Positions 24,757 through 34,349 of a stretch of DNA of 64,000 nt are shown here, one piece after another. Made by a program: the position numbers and the translations under genes. Each line of letters begins with the position of its first letter. Position 1 is the first letter of the stretch. The notes below the pieces were generated by a model, which searched no databases, had not been told where the DNA came from, and worked only from the letters and a program-made list of their open reading frames with translations. Where the stretch lies: NCBI RefSeq assembly GCF_003634045.1, contig NZ_RBIM01000003.1, positions 1-64,000 on the forward strand, in the 5' to 3' direction. Origin of the DNA: Maricaulis maris (lineage in GTDB: Bacteria; Pseudomonadota; Alphaproteobacteria; Caulobacterales; Maricaulaceae).

Positions 24757-25383
24757 ATGAATGATCGTGATTTCACGCAGTTTCCGGCGCCCGGTGACCG
24801 TCTCGCGCCGTGCCATCCGAGCCCGGACACGCTGGCCCTGCTGACCCGCCGACGATCAGCCACTGCCATCACGATGGCTGAACCGGGACCGTCGCAGGAT
24901 CAGCTTGACCACCTGCTGGGCATCGCGGCCCGCGTGCCGGACCACGGCAAGCTGGCGCCCTGGCGCTTCATCGTGTTCCAAGGCGACGCACGCGACTCAT
25001 TCGGGCGGACCCTCGGTGAGGTATTTGCCGCTGCCACGCCGGATGCGACCGAGGCACAGATCGCCTTCGAAACGGGTCGGTTCACGCGGGCGCCGCTGGT
25101 GATTGCCGTCATTTCCACAGTGCTGGAACGCCACAAAGTCCCGGAATGGGAACAAATCCTGTCGGCCGGCGCGGTTTGCCAGAATCTGCTGATCGCCGCG
25201 TCCGCGATGGGCTATGGCGCGCAATGGTTGACTGAATGGTATGCCTTCGACCCGCAGATCAAAGCGACACTCGGCCTGGGTTCCGGGGAACGTATTGCAG
25301 GTTTCGTCTATGTCGGAACCGTCACCGAAGAACCGGTGGAACGCCCGCGCCCACAGGCCCGGGTCGATCACTGGACCACCTAG
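24757..25383 (+). CDS. Nitroreductase family protein
   Basis: A 208-residue FMN-dependent reductase. Family landmarks are [20 protein letters not shown] (RRS motif that contacts FMN phosphate), [19 protein letters not shown] and [10 protein letters not shown]. It resembles the YdjA subgroup, which lacks a strong known physiological substrate. Start 24757 is chosen because AAGGTGG lies eight bases upstream. It is divergent from tetR and its last codons overlap the convergent queF gene by three bases. Confidence 0.87.
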   Translation: MNDRDFTQFPAPGDRLAPCHPSPDTLALLTRRRSATAITMAEPGPSQDQLDHLLGIAARVPDHGKLAPWRFIVFQGDARDSFGRTLGEVFAAATPDATEAQIAFETGRFTRAPLVIAVISTVLERHKVPEWEQILSAGAVCQNLLIAASAMGYGAQWLTEWYAFDPQIKATLGLGSGERIAGFVYVGTVTEEPVERPRPQARVDHWTT

Positions 25384-25841
25384 CCGCGCCCGCGATAACC
25401 CGGCACATCCTGGTCGGGAATCCATACTCCCGCGGGCGGCTCACCGGTAGCATAGAAGACGTCAATCGGGATCCCGCCACGCGGATACCAATAGCCACCA
25501 ATGCGCAGCCAGACCGGGTCCAGCTCCTTGACGAGGCGCTGGCCGATCCCGGTGGTGCAGGCCTCGTGAAAAGCGCCATGATTGCGGAAACTGCCCAGGT
25601 AGAGTTTCAGCGACTTACTCTCGACGATCCACTCGCGGGGCACGTAGTCGATCACCAGATGGGCGAAATCCGGGGCGCCGGTCACCGGGCAGAGCGAAGT
25701 AAATTCCGGGCACACGAAACGCGTCATGTAGGGCGCGTCACACGGATTGGCGACACGCTCGAGCTGAGCGGTTTCAGGATTGTCAGGCAGAGCGGTCGTG
25801 GTGCCGAGCTGGCCGAGTTGGTCGTAGCGATCATCAGTCAT
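25380..25841 (-). CDS. queF: NADPH-dependent 7-cyano-7-deazaguanine reductase
   Basis: A 153-residue unimodular QueF (YkvM type). The QueF motif [16 protein letters not shown] is intact, the catalytic Cys is in [14 protein letters not shown], and the substrate Glu and His follow the motif (AFHEACTTG). It reduces preQ0 to preQ1 in queuosine synthesis for tRNA anticodons. No other que gene is in the window, so the pathway is dispersed. The stop overlaps the nitroreductase stop tail-to-tail. Confidence 0.95.
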   Translation of the reverse strand: MTDDRYDQLGQLGTTTALPDNPETAQLERVANPCDAPYMTRFVCPEFTSLCPVTGAPDFAHLVIDYVPREWIVESKSLKLYLGSFRNHGAFHEACTTGIGQRLVKELDPVWLRIGGYWYPRGGIPIDVFYATGEPPAGVWIPDQDVPGYRGRG

Positions 25842-25881
25842 GGCCGGGACTTAGTCCCGGCCTCGCCGACAGGCAAGCCTC

Positions 25882-26361
25882 TCAATGGACCTGCACCTCA
25901 TCCGGTACCGGCATGGCGGTGCGCGAGAAGACGCGGCGGATGGTGAAGCTGGACACCAGACGGGTCACGCCGGGCAGGCCCGACAGGACTTCCCGGTGCA
26001 CGCGCTCATAATCATTGGCGTCGCGCACCAGCACCCGAACCAGATAGTCAGCATCGCCACTCATCAGGTAGCATTCCATCACTTCAGGCACGTGCTCGAC
26101 GGCTTTTTCGAAAGCCACCAACGTGTCACGCTTCTGATTGTCCAGCGTCACTTGAACATAAACCGTGATGCCGCGTCCCAGCGCCCGTTCCGACAGGATG
26201 GCGACATAACGATCAATAATGCCCGCGCCTTCCAAGGCCTTGACCCGGCGATGGCAGGCCGATGCCGACAGACCGACACGCTCCGCCAATTCGGCATTGG
26301 TCAGGCGACCATGATCCTGCAATTGGTTGAGGATGGAGATATCAACGCTATCAAGACGCAA
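25882..26361 (-). CDS. Lrp/AsnC family regulator, likely controlling ald
   Basis: A 159-residue feast/famine regulator. The N-terminal helix-turn-helix is LDSVDISILNQLQDHGRL and LAERVGLSASACHRRVKALE; the RAM ligand domain covers about residues 65-145 (VQVTLDNQK, VMECYLMSGDADYLVRVLV). The start is TTG at 26361, preceded by GGGAGAG six to seven bases upstream; no in-frame ATG or GTG gives the full helix-turn-helix. It is divergent from alanine dehydrogenase across a 205-bp AT-rich region, the standard arrangement for Lrp-type activators of ald responding to alanine. Confidence 0.9.
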   Translation of the reverse strand: MRLDSVDISILNQLQDHGRLTNAELAERVGLSASACHRRVKALEGAGIIDRYVAILSERALGRGITVYVQVTLDNQKRDTLVAFEKAVEHVPEVMECYLMSGDADYLVRVLVRDANDYERVHREVLSGLPGVTRLVSSFTIRRVFSRTAMPVPDEVQVH

Positions 26362-26566
26362 GGCACACTCTCCCGGACATGGCGGTCAATTCCGCAGATC
26401 ATTCTGGATTATCGCGAAGGCTTGGTATATACGTCGCCATCAACACTGAATGTTGCACGATAATTCACAACAAACGGTTCGAGTTGTCAAATTCAATCAC
26501 GCAGACCGCTTTCGGCGAAAGAATATCGAAGGAAGCGCCGCACTGCCCAGCCCTTGAGGGATGATC

Positions 26567-27682
<1,116 letters not shown>

Positions 27683-27708
27683 CCCACGCCTCACTTGCAA
27701 AATGAGAA

Positions 27709-27738
27709 GAGCCGCCCGGAACCGGGCGGCTTTTTTTC
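27709..27738 (+). terminator. Terminator of ald
   Basis: AGCCGCCCGG pairs with CCGGGCGGCT around a two-base loop, followed by seven T residues, 27 bases after the ald stop. Confidence 0.93.
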
Positions 27739-27785
27739 TTGACCGGATCCCCGGAACCAATCCGACCCGCCGACGTTGTGGTGTC

Positions 27786-28463
27786 ATGATGAAACATCAC
27801 ACTTCACTCTTGGCAGTCCTTACGGCCCTTTCGCTGGCAGCGTGCGGCGGAAGCGGTCAATCACCGGATCCGGCGGACAATGATGAAGCAGCCACGGCGC
27901 CCGCCGGCCAAACAGAAACCACCGAAAATGAAACCGCGCGGACGGAGGGTCGCGATCCGCAAGGATTATTCGCCCTGCTTGAGCGCGTCAGCATGGCATC
28001 GGACGACAGCTATGAGCCGGAGATCAGGGCCGAGCCTGGCGAAACACTTCGCTTGGACGGTGCCCTCACAGACGGTGAATGGTCCGAACGCGGCGCCCTT
28101 GGCATCAGCTATGGCCGCAGCGGCTTCGCCCCGACCGCCAGTTTTCGCTGTGATGCAACGGGCGACGACCTCGTGATCACGGTCCACGCCCCGCGCATTG
28201 CGTCCAGTGACGACGCGCCAACCTCCGACGCCATAACCGGCAGCGTGATCACTGCCAGCGGTGTCGCAACCGGCGCTTTCACTCCCTCCGAGCGCAGTGA
28301 GGGCATCCACGAGATGCGGGTCCCGTCCCTGGCCCCTGCCTTGGCCGACCTTGCGGGTTCGGAGCGCCTCGGTGTCGCCGTCGGAACCGAAGACCTGCGA
28401 TTGATGCCGATGTCTCCGCTCCTGCTGACCGAGTTGGCATCCTGCGCCTCCCTCGCCGGCTAA
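27786..28463 (+). CDS. Hypothetical lipoprotein
   Basis: A 225-residue protein with a lipoprotein signal peptide (LLAVLTALSLAACGG, lipobox LAAC). An acidic, Thr/Glu/Pro-rich linker follows to about residue 60, and the rest is a beta-rich domain (TLRLDGALTDGEW, DDLVITVHAPR). I do not recognise a family. Two ATG codons, 27786 and 27789, are possible; no strong ribosome binding site is seen. It stands between two terminators and so is a single-gene unit. Confidence 0.72.
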   Translation: MMKHHTSLLAVLTALSLAACGGSGQSPDPADNDEAATAPAGQTETTENETARTEGRDPQGLFALLERVSMASDDSYEPEIRAEPGETLRLDGALTDGEWSERGALGISYGRSGFAPTASFRCDATGDDLVITVHAPRIASSDDAPTSDAITGSVITASGVATGAFTPSERSEGIHEMRVPSLAPALADLAGSERLGVAVGTEDLRLMPMSPLLLTELASCASLAG

Positions 28464-28489
28464 AGCCGGCACGACATGTCCATTCGCGG

Positions 28490-28520
28490 CGGGCGGAGCT
28501 TGTTGGCTCCGCCCGTTTGC
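28490..28520 (+). terminator. Terminator after the lipoprotein gene
   Basis: GGGCGGAGC pairs with GCTCCGCCC around TTGTTG, followed by GTTTG, about 28 bases after the stop. The T-run is short. Confidence 0.7.
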
Positions 28521-28638
28521 GTGACCCCGATTCTGCGCTACCACATCGGACTGTCACAAGAATCGGGATGAATGCCCGGGGGACGCTGGCAAACCGCCTG
28601 CAGGGGCGCAGCTGGCAATCGGGAGCGGGACGTACGGT

Positions 28639-29295
28639 TTGGCACGCTATGATCTGGTTATTTTCGATTTCGACGGCACGCTTGCTGACAGCCTGACCTG
28701 GTTTCGCGGCGAACTCGGCGATCTGGCCGACAAGCATGGCCTGTCACCGATCTGTCCCGAACGTGTGGAGGCCCTGCGTGGCCTGACGCCGAAGGCAATC
28801 ATGGACGAGCTCGACATTCCCGCCTGGAAAATACCTTTCCTCGCCGCCGATGTCCGCGCCCGCGCCGCCGAGAATGTCGACAAGATCCATCTCTTCGACG
28901 GCATACGCGACCTTGTTGAAGACCTGTCGGCTCGCAAAGTTGATCTGGCGGTTGTGTCTTCGAATGGGGAAACCGCCGTCCGGGCCGTACTCGGCGATCA
29001 GCTTGCCAGTAGGTTCAGCCAGTTTGCGTGCGGCGCCGCCCTGTTCGGCAAGGCCTCGGTGTTTCGCAAGGTGATCCGCAAAGCCGGTACGACGCCGCAA
29101 CGCACACTTTGTGTCGGCGATGAAATCCGCGATATCGAGGCGGCCCGCGAAATCGGCTGCATCGCCGGCGCCGTCGATTGGGGCTTTGCGACGCCGGGCA
29201 TACTCGACGCCCATGCACCCGACTTCATCTTCAACCGGCCGGCCGACATTTCCCGCAGCCTGGTTGATGAACACCGGCACCGCCCGACGGGCTGA
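28639..29295 (+). CDS. HAD family hydrolase, phosphoglycolate-phosphatase-like
   Basis: A 218-residue HAD-IA phosphatase. Motif I is VIFDFDGTLADSL (two Asp), motif II is LAVVSSNGET, the motif III Lys is in FGKASVF, and motif IV is LCVGDEIRDIEAAREIG. The cap is of the small helical type, with KHGLSPICPERVEALRG. Substrate is not certain. The reading frame has only a TTG start (28639), with GGGA eight bases upstream; the next Met is deep in the cap domain and would remove the catalytic Asp, so TTG is required. Confidence 0.86.
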   Translation: MARYDLVIFDFDGTLADSLTWFRGELGDLADKHGLSPICPERVEALRGLTPKAIMDELDIPAWKIPFLAADVRARAAENVDKIHLFDGIRDLVEDLSARKVDLAVVSSNGETAVRAVLGDQLASRFSQFACGAALFGKASVFRKVIRKAGTTPQRTLCVGDEIRDIEAAREIGCIAGAVDWGFATPGILDAHAPDFIFNRPADISRSLVDEHRHRPTG

Positions 29296-29365
29296 CCCGC
29301 CCCGCGCCAGAACGAAACGCGCCGACCCGATTGGCCGGCGCTAATCCCGTTCAACCCGACCGGAC

Positions 29366-30328
29366 CTACCCCAGAAGGCGCGCTTTCGCCGCGTCATACT
29401 CGGCCTTCAGCTGGTCGATATACTCAGCCGCCGGTCGCACGGATTTGACCGAACCAATGCCCTGGCCAGAGCCCCATATGTCCTTCCAGGCCTTGGCTTT
29501 GGAACCACCGCCGGAGCCGAAATTCATCGCCGAAGGATCGCTCTCCGGCAAGACGTCAGGATCGAGGCCGGCATCGATGATCGACTTCTTGAGATAATTG
29601 CCGTGCACGCCGGTAAACAGGTTGGTGTAGACGATGTCCTCGGCCGAGCCGTCGACGATGCCCTGCTTGTAGGCCTCGTCGGCACGCGCTTCAGCCGTCG
29701 CAATGAAGGCCGAGCCGATATAGGCATAGTCGGCGCCCATGGCCTGGGCCGCGAGCACGCCGCCGCCGGTCGAGATCGCGCCGGAACACAGGATGGGACC
29801 GTCGAACCAGGCGCGGGTTTCGGCGACGAAGCTGAAGGGCGACAGCGCCCCGGCATGACCGCCGGCACCAGCCGACACACAGATCAGACCGGTCGCGCCC
29901 TTCTCGATCGCCTTGTGGGCAAAGCGCTGATTGATGACGTCGTGCAGCGTGATGCCACCCCAGCCCTGGACAGCCTGGTTCACCTCAGCTTGCGCACCGA
30001 GCGAAGTGATCACCATCGGCACCTTGTATTTCTCGCACAGGGCCAGGTCTTCCTGGAGGCGATTGTTCGACCGGTGGACGATCTGGTTGACCGCGAACGG
30101 AGCCGCCGGATTGTCCGGATTGGCGCGATTATAGCTTTCAAGCTCCGAGGTGATCTGGTCCAGCCACTCGTCGAGCTGGCTGACCGGGCGCGCATTCAGC
30201 GACGGAAAGGAGCCGACAATGCCAGCCTTGCACTGGGCCAGGACGAGGTCCGGATTGGAAATAATGAAAAGCGGCGCGCCAATGACGGGCAGGCGCAGCT
30301 TTCCCTTGAGGCTATCGGGTTCGGCCAT
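29366..30328 (-). CDS. Nitronate monooxygenase family flavoprotein
   Basis: A 320-residue FMN-binding TIM barrel of the 2-nitropropane dioxygenase/NMO family. Recognisable parts are PVIGAPLFIISNPDLVLAQ at the N terminus, KVPMVITSLGAQAEVNQAV, the SAGAGGHAGALSPF phosphate region and ILCSGAISTGGGVLAAQAMGADYAYIGSAF (given in part). It oxidises nitronates or acts on related substrates. A small dyad, TGAAC-AGC-GTTCA, lies 59 bp upstream of its start. Single gene. Confidence 0.9.
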   Translation of the reverse strand: MAEPDSLKGKLRLPVIGAPLFIISNPDLVLAQCKAGIVGSFPSLNARPVSQLDEWLDQITSELESYNRANPDNPAAPFAVNQIVHRSNNRLQEDLALCEKYKVPMVITSLGAQAEVNQAVQGWGGITLHDVINQRFAHKAIEKGATGLICVSAGAGGHAGALSPFSFVAETRAWFDGPILCSGAISTGGGVLAAQAMGADYAYIGSAFIATAEARADEAYKQGIVDGSAEDIVYTNLFTGVHGNYLKKSIIDAGLDPDVLPESDPSAMNFGSGGGSKAKAWKDIWGSGQGIGSVKSVRPAAEYIDQLKAEYDAAKARLLG

Positions 30329-30386
30329 GAAAATTCCCTCTTGATATCGACCATGATCGCGACCGCTTCTGTGGCGATCCGCAAAA

Positions 30387-30399
30387 TGAACAGCGTTCA
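30387..30399 (-). promoter_or_regulatory. Short dyad upstream of the nitronate monooxygenase gene
   Basis: TGAAC-AGC-GTTCA, 13 bp, lies 59 bp upstream of the start. It resembles the GTGAAC/GTTCAC half-sites of the efflux-operon palindrome at 23963, so the same or a related TetR protein might bind. The match is short and could be chance. Confidence 0.35.
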
Positions 30400-30451
30400 G
30401 GTCAAAGGTTAGAGAGAGCGGTATGGGATGTCGAGCGCGCGGTGAAGCGGC

Positions 30452-30607
30452 TCAGTCATCATGACTGGCAGCCGCCTGCACACCCTCACCAGCCCCGGAG
30501 AAGATCAAAGCGAAGAGAAGACCGATCAACAGATTGTCGGTCAGCATCCAGCCCAGGGACCAGCCGCCGACAAAAAGTCCGGCATCGATGAGAATACGTC
30601 GTGTCAT
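30452..30607 (-). CDS. 51-residue single-pass membrane protein
   Basis: A small gene filling the gap between the nitronate monooxygenase and AlkA-type genes. The product starts MTRRILIDAGLFVGGWSLGW, has hydrophobic stretches LFVGGWSLGWML and LLIGLLFALIFSGAG, and ends with a polar SHDD. Positive residues at the N terminus suggest a cytoplasmic N terminus. No good ribosome binding site is visible, which lowers confidence. No family recognised. Confidence 0.5.
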   Translation of the reverse strand: MTRRILIDAGLFVGGWSLGWMLTDNLLIGLLFALIFSGAGEGVQAAASHDD

Positions 30608-30699
30608 AGGGTCATGACATCATCCGATCCCGGCCAAGATAAGGCGGTTTGTGGGCAGGATCGGCCGCGCGTCGCCACATCCCGTTCGGCCGCCAGGTA

Positions 30700-31320
30700 T
30701 CAGCCCGGCGCGCCATCCGGCGGCGCATCGACATGCGCCCACATATAATAGGCCAGCCAGGACCGGTAGGGCTTGAACATCGCGGCTGTGCGCACCGTTT
30801 TGCGGCGTTTGGATGTCAGCCGCTCGAGTGTTTTGCGGGCGGCAACATCGCCGTCGGGCCAGACATCCTGCTCGCCGAAATAAAATATGTTCATCATGTC
30901 GGCGGTCCATTGCCCGACACCCCATATCTCGGTCAGACGCGCCGTCCGCTCCGCGACCGGCAGGCTTTTGAGAAGATCGGTATCCAGCCCGACCGTGCGG
31001 TGGGTCTCGGCGATGGTGATGATCGTCCGTGTCTTGGCGCCCGACAGACCGCAGGCCCGCAAGGTCTCGGCATTGTCGGCGTGAAAATGGTCAAGCAAGG
31101 GCGTTGCCTCGGCACTCGCCTCGACGCGCGCCCAGATACTCTGGGCGGCCTTCACCGATATCTGTTGCCCCGAGATGGCCCGACAGAGATAGGTCGGAAA
31201 CGGCAAATCATTGCGCAGCGGCAGCTCCAGCGGACCTTGGTGACGGATTGCTGCAACGAGATCCGGGAACAGTGGTTCCGCGACGGCAATCAGATGAGTG
31301 TGGACGGCGTGATGTGGCAT
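30700..31320 (-). CDS. DNA-3-methyladenine glycosylase II (AlkA-type)
   Basis: A 206-residue HhH-GPD glycosylase that removes alkylated bases from DNA. The fold is seen in PFPTYLCRAISGQQISVKAA, the hairpin-helix-hairpin LSGAKTRTI and LTEIWGVGQWTADMMNIF, and the catalytic Asp in WPDGDVAARK. The N-terminal TATA-box-like domain of E. coli AlkA is absent, as in short alphaproteobacterial forms. The start is uncertain; ATG 31320 gives the family length, with 31362 and 31374 as alternatives. Confidence 0.85.
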   Translation of the reverse strand: MPHHAVHTHLIAVAEPLFPDLVAAIRHQGPLELPLRNDLPFPTYLCRAISGQQISVKAAQSIWARVEASAEATPLLDHFHADNAETLRACGLSGAKTRTIITIAETHRTVGLDTDLLKSLPVAERTARLTEIWGVGQWTADMMNIFYFGEQDVWPDGDVAARKTLERLTSKRRKTVRTAAMFKPYRSWLAYYMWAHVDAPPDGAPG

Positions 31321-31456
31321 GACACGCAGGCTAGCGCTGCGTCGGTGGAAGGTCGATGACATTTGCTTGCGCATCAGCGCCGAACCGCTGGCTCGCCAGA
31401 AGCCCGACAAGGCGCTAGAAAACGCGAAATGATCGGCTCGCAAACAGGATTCCGAG

Positions 31457-32179
31457 ATGAAAACATTCCGACTGATGAGTCAGATCCATCTTTGGCTCGG
31501 CGCCGCCTTCGGCGTCCAGGTGATGCTGTGGCTGATCTCCGGCCTGGTGATGGTTATCATCCCGATCGAAACCATTCGCGGTGAACATCTGCGCAGTGCC
31601 GAACCCCAGGCCGCAATCGACTGGAGCGAGACAGCCCGGCCGCTCGGCGACATCATCGCCGAGCAGGACGGCGTCGTGACATCGGCCCGCACCGGACTAC
31701 TCGCCGGACGCCCTGTGTGGCGGCTGGAAACCGCCGGGGGACCGGTGATGGTTGACGCCATCTCCGGCGACACGCTGTCGCCAATCGATGAGGCACTCGC
31801 GGTTGAAATTGCCCAAGCCCGCCAAGTCGGCTTGGGCGAGATCAGCACGGTGAGTTGGTTGACCGAGCCCCCGCGCGAGGCCGGCCTTGCCATACCCGCC
31901 TGGCGGATCGACTTTGCCGCGGGCGACACCACCCCGCCGACCACTTTCTACATCAACAGCCAGACCGGCGAACTCAGAGCGGTCAGGACGACGGCGTGGC
32001 GGGTCTATGACTTCTTCTGGGGTCTCCACATCATGGATTGGTCCAGTCGCGAGAACTTCAATTCCTGGTGGATCAAGGCGACCTCCGTCATCGCCCTCCT
32101 GTTCGGTCTGGCAGGTGTCTACCTCACCGTATTCCGGCTGTGGTTGATGGGCCGGAACCGACGCCCAAGCGGTCGCTGA
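31457..32179 (+). CDS. PepSY domain membrane protein
   Basis: A 240-residue protein with an N-terminal helix (IHLWLGAAFGVQVMLWLISGLVMVI, shown only in part), a periplasmic segment with PepSY-like repeats (about residues 60-185, including ISGDTLSPIDEALAVEIA and YINSQTGELRAVR) and a C-terminal helix (TSVIALLFGLAGVYLTVF). Related proteins are linked to iron-siderophore reduction or protease inhibition. No iron gene is adjacent except a TonB receptor at 34.3 kb. Function uncertain. Confidence 0.75.
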   Translation: MKTFRLMSQIHLWLGAAFGVQVMLWLISGLVMVIIPIETIRGEHLRSAEPQAAIDWSETARPLGDIIAEQDGVVTSARTGLLAGRPVWRLETAGGPVMVDAISGDTLSPIDEALAVEIAQARQVGLGEISTVSWLTEPPREAGLAIPAWRIDFAAGDTTPPTTFYINSQTGELRAVRTTAWRVYDFFWGLHIMDWSSRENFNSWWIKATSVIALLFGLAGVYLTVFRLWLMGRNRRPSGR

Positions 32180-32221
32180 TCAGGTCAGGAACATCCATTC
32201 CGACACACAAGGCGAAGCCAG

Positions 32222-32266
32222 GCACGGGTTCGAGCGCAACAGAAGCAATGAAAAACTGGTGCGGGC
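32222..32266 (+). repeat. Direct repeat of the tRNA-Leu 3' end and flank, copy 1
   Basis: A 45-bp segment matches 32345-32389 at 40 of 45 positions. The second copy ends inside the tRNA gene, covering the discriminator, CCA and six acceptor bases; this copy keeps TGGTGCGGGC but no tRNA follows. It is either a remnant of an att site or a truncated tRNA duplication. See the finding. Confidence 0.75.
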
Positions 32267-32344
32267 TGATCGACTAGTCTCGAACACCCCAGCCTTGAGC
32301 GCGCTTCATGTGAGCACGAACCCCGGTAACAAGGGTGGGGCTGC

Positions 32345-32389
32345 GCACGGGTTCGAGCGCAACGGAAGCGAAGAAAGAATGGTGCGGGC
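32345..32389 (+). repeat. Direct repeat at the tRNA-Leu 3' end, copy 2
   Basis: Partner of 32222-32266, offset 123 bp. It starts in the flank 3' of the tRNA (the tRNA is on the minus strand) and runs into the acceptor stem. Confidence 0.75.
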
Positions 32390-32466
32390 GGCCGGACTTG
32401 AACCGGCACGGCCTTGCGGCCGGCAGATTTTAAGTCTGCTGCGTCTACCGATTCCGCCACGCCCGC
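32380..32466 (-). tRNA. tRNA-Leu (anticodon UAA)
   Basis: Read on the minus strand it starts GCGGGCGTGGCGGAATCGG, with a 7-bp acceptor stem GCGGGCG/CGCCCGC, a D-arm with GGTAGACGC, an anticodon stem CAGA/TCTG around CTTAAAA (anticodon TAA), a long class II variable arm GCCGGCCGCAAGGCCGT and a T-arm GGTTCAAGTCC. The 3' CCA is encoded (32380-32382). About 87 nt, as expected for tRNA-Leu. Confidence 0.96.
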
Positions 32467-32522
32467 GGGGTTGGACAGCGGCGCAATCCTACACGCGTTC
32501 GATGCGCTGGCCAGAGGCCGGG

Positions 32523-34142
32523 TCAGGCTCCACGCAGCCAATTGCCGTCGCCGTCGATGACCCCGCCGGCCTCCAGGATGGTGCGCATCGGGGCGAGCGC
32601 CTCGGCATGACGTTTCCAGCGCCCGATCGAGCTGGAATAGAGCGGCTGACGAACCTGGACCGAGCTGGCGGTGGCGACACTGCCCGCCTGGTTGTGAAAA
32701 TCGAGGCAGGCCGGTTCCCAATCGAGGCCGCAATGAGCGATCAGGCGGCGTGCCTCGCCGTCCAGATCAGCGACAACATCCTCATAGGCGACCTCGGCGT
32801 AGCGGTCGGCAGGCAGGGTTGCCGACCAGTGCGCGCGCAGCCGGTTGAATCCGAGATAGTAGCGAGCGCAATCCTCCAGCGTATAGGCGTAGTTGTAATA
32901 GGAAAAACTGGTGGCAAAGAGCTGTCGGTAATTGCTGAGACAGGCATCGATCGGGTGGCGGCGCAGGCAGATAATGCGCGCGTTCGGCAGGGCATGGTTG
33001 ATATGCCCGGCCCAGACGATGTTAAGCGGCATTTTATCGGTAAATCGCGGCGCATCGCCGGCAAGGTCCGCGACGCTGGCCTCATAGGCTTCGCCCCAGC
33101 GAGCCGCGTCGATATCGCCCGCCGCCGCCAAGGTGGATGCGTCCATCACATAAGGCCCCGGCGTTGCGGCCAATCGTTTGCCGAGCAGGGCAAAATTCGA
33201 CAATTCACCGACCGGGCGAACGGCGCTGTGGGCGCTGAGGATACGGTCGACCAGAGTCGTTCCGGTACGCGGCAAGCCGGCGATGAAGATCGGCCGCTCG
33301 CTGGGCCAGCCCGACCGGTCAGGCGCTGGTCCGCCAGCGCCCGCCGTCGCTCTCGCCGCCTCAAATAAACCCGCGTCGTCGGCCGGTTCATAGCCGCGCC
33401 GCGCACTGGCGCCTGCCTTGGCGCGGCCAAGCCAGTCCAAGGCTTCGCCATGCCGGCCGAGATCTTCCAGCGTCTTTGCGATCGCATGACCGAGATGCAG
33501 CTGTGTTTCCTCGTCACCGTCCGCACGCGCCTCAAAGGCTGCGACCAGGTCGGCGAGCCGGTTGTCGGCTTCATCTTGGCGCTTGAGTCCGACAATCGCC
33601 GACAGGGCGCGGGCATGATCCGGGGCTAGGTCCAGCGTGCGGGCATAGGCCGCCTCGGCGCCCGGAAAATCGCCGGCAAACTGGCGCGAGGCCGCGAGAT
33701 TGTAGTGATAGTCGGCGCGTTGCGGATCCTTTGCAACGGCGGCTTCGAAGAGACCGATGGCGGCCGCATGGTCGCCAAGTCGCGTAAAAACGACGCCGAC
33801 CGTGTCGAAGGTGAGCGCATCGGGCGGCCCGATCTTTGCCGCCTCGCGGGCCGCTCCCGCCGCCGCGTCGCGCTGGTTGAGGGCCAGCAAGGACTTGGCG
33901 CGATGGGCATGGAAACGGGCATCGCGGGCCTTCACAGCAATCGCACGGTCGAAAATTTCGACCGCCTTGGCGTGGTTGTCATGGGCCGCCGTCAGCAGGC
34001 CGAGCAGGAAAAACGCTTCGGCATTCGGTCCCTCGGTCCGCAGCACAGACATGCAATGAGCATGCGCATCCTGGTAGCGATTGGCGCCCAGCGCCTTGGC
34101 CGCCTCGGCGAGATGTGATTCGACGGAAAGCGTTACGATCAT
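32523..34142 (-). CDS. TPR-repeat sulfotransferase
   Basis: A 539-residue protein. The N-terminal 260 residues are tetratricopeptide repeats (AEAFFLLGLLTAAHDNHAKA, ALTFDTVGVVFTRLGDHAAA). The C-terminal part is a sulfotransferase with the 5' PAPS loop PIFIAGLPRTGTTLVDRIL and the 3' phosphate region IICLRRHPIDACLSNY. It should transfer sulfate from PAPS to an unknown acceptor. The architecture is common in Caulobacterales and sphingomonads, often beside TonB receptors, as here. ATG 34142 is the best start; no strong ribosome binding site is seen. Confidence 0.87.
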   Translation of the reverse strand: MIVTLSVESHLAEAAKALGANRYQDAHAHCMSVLRTEGPNAEAFFLLGLLTAAHDNHAKAVEIFDRAIAVKARDARFHAHRAKSLLALNQRDAAAGAAREAAKIGPPDALTFDTVGVVFTRLGDHAAAIGLFEAAVAKDPQRADYHYNLAASRQFAGDFPGAEAAYARTLDLAPDHARALSAIVGLKRQDEADNRLADLVAAFEARADGDEETQLHLGHAIAKTLEDLGRHGEALDWLGRAKAGASARRGYEPADDAGLFEAARATAGAGGPAPDRSGWPSERPIFIAGLPRTGTTLVDRILSAHSAVRPVGELSNFALLGKRLAATPGPYVMDASTLAAAGDIDAARWGEAYEASVADLAGDAPRFTDKMPLNIVWAGHINHALPNARIICLRRHPIDACLSNYRQLFATSFSYYNYAYTLEDCARYYLGFNRLRAHWSATLPADRYAEVAYEDVVADLDGEARRLIAHCGLDWEPACLDFHNQAGSVATASSVQVRQPLYSSSIGRWKRHAEALAPMRTILEAGGVIDGDGNWLRGA

Positions 34143-34349
34143 ACCGAAAACCCCGGACGACCGGACGCAAGACGCTCCGGCACAACCGCATGCTGCACCT
34201 GCGAGCGCCCTTCGCACATGCAGCGTGTCCCTCGCGCAACAGGTATCAGAAGAAAACGATAATGTGACATAAGTTTAACGCCCGGCAATTGCTTTCGTTT
34301 GACGCACCAGACCATGATTAACGCACAATTTCATTCGGAGATTCCAGTC

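Noticed and set aside
32200-32520. Prophage or genomic island at tRNA-Leu
   Set aside because: No integrase, phage or plasmid gene is present on either side; only a short repeat remains.
32185-32733. 182-codon minus-strand frame across tRNA-Leu
   Set aside because: It reads through a tRNA gene; the repeated peptide pattern is simply the translated 45-bp duplication.
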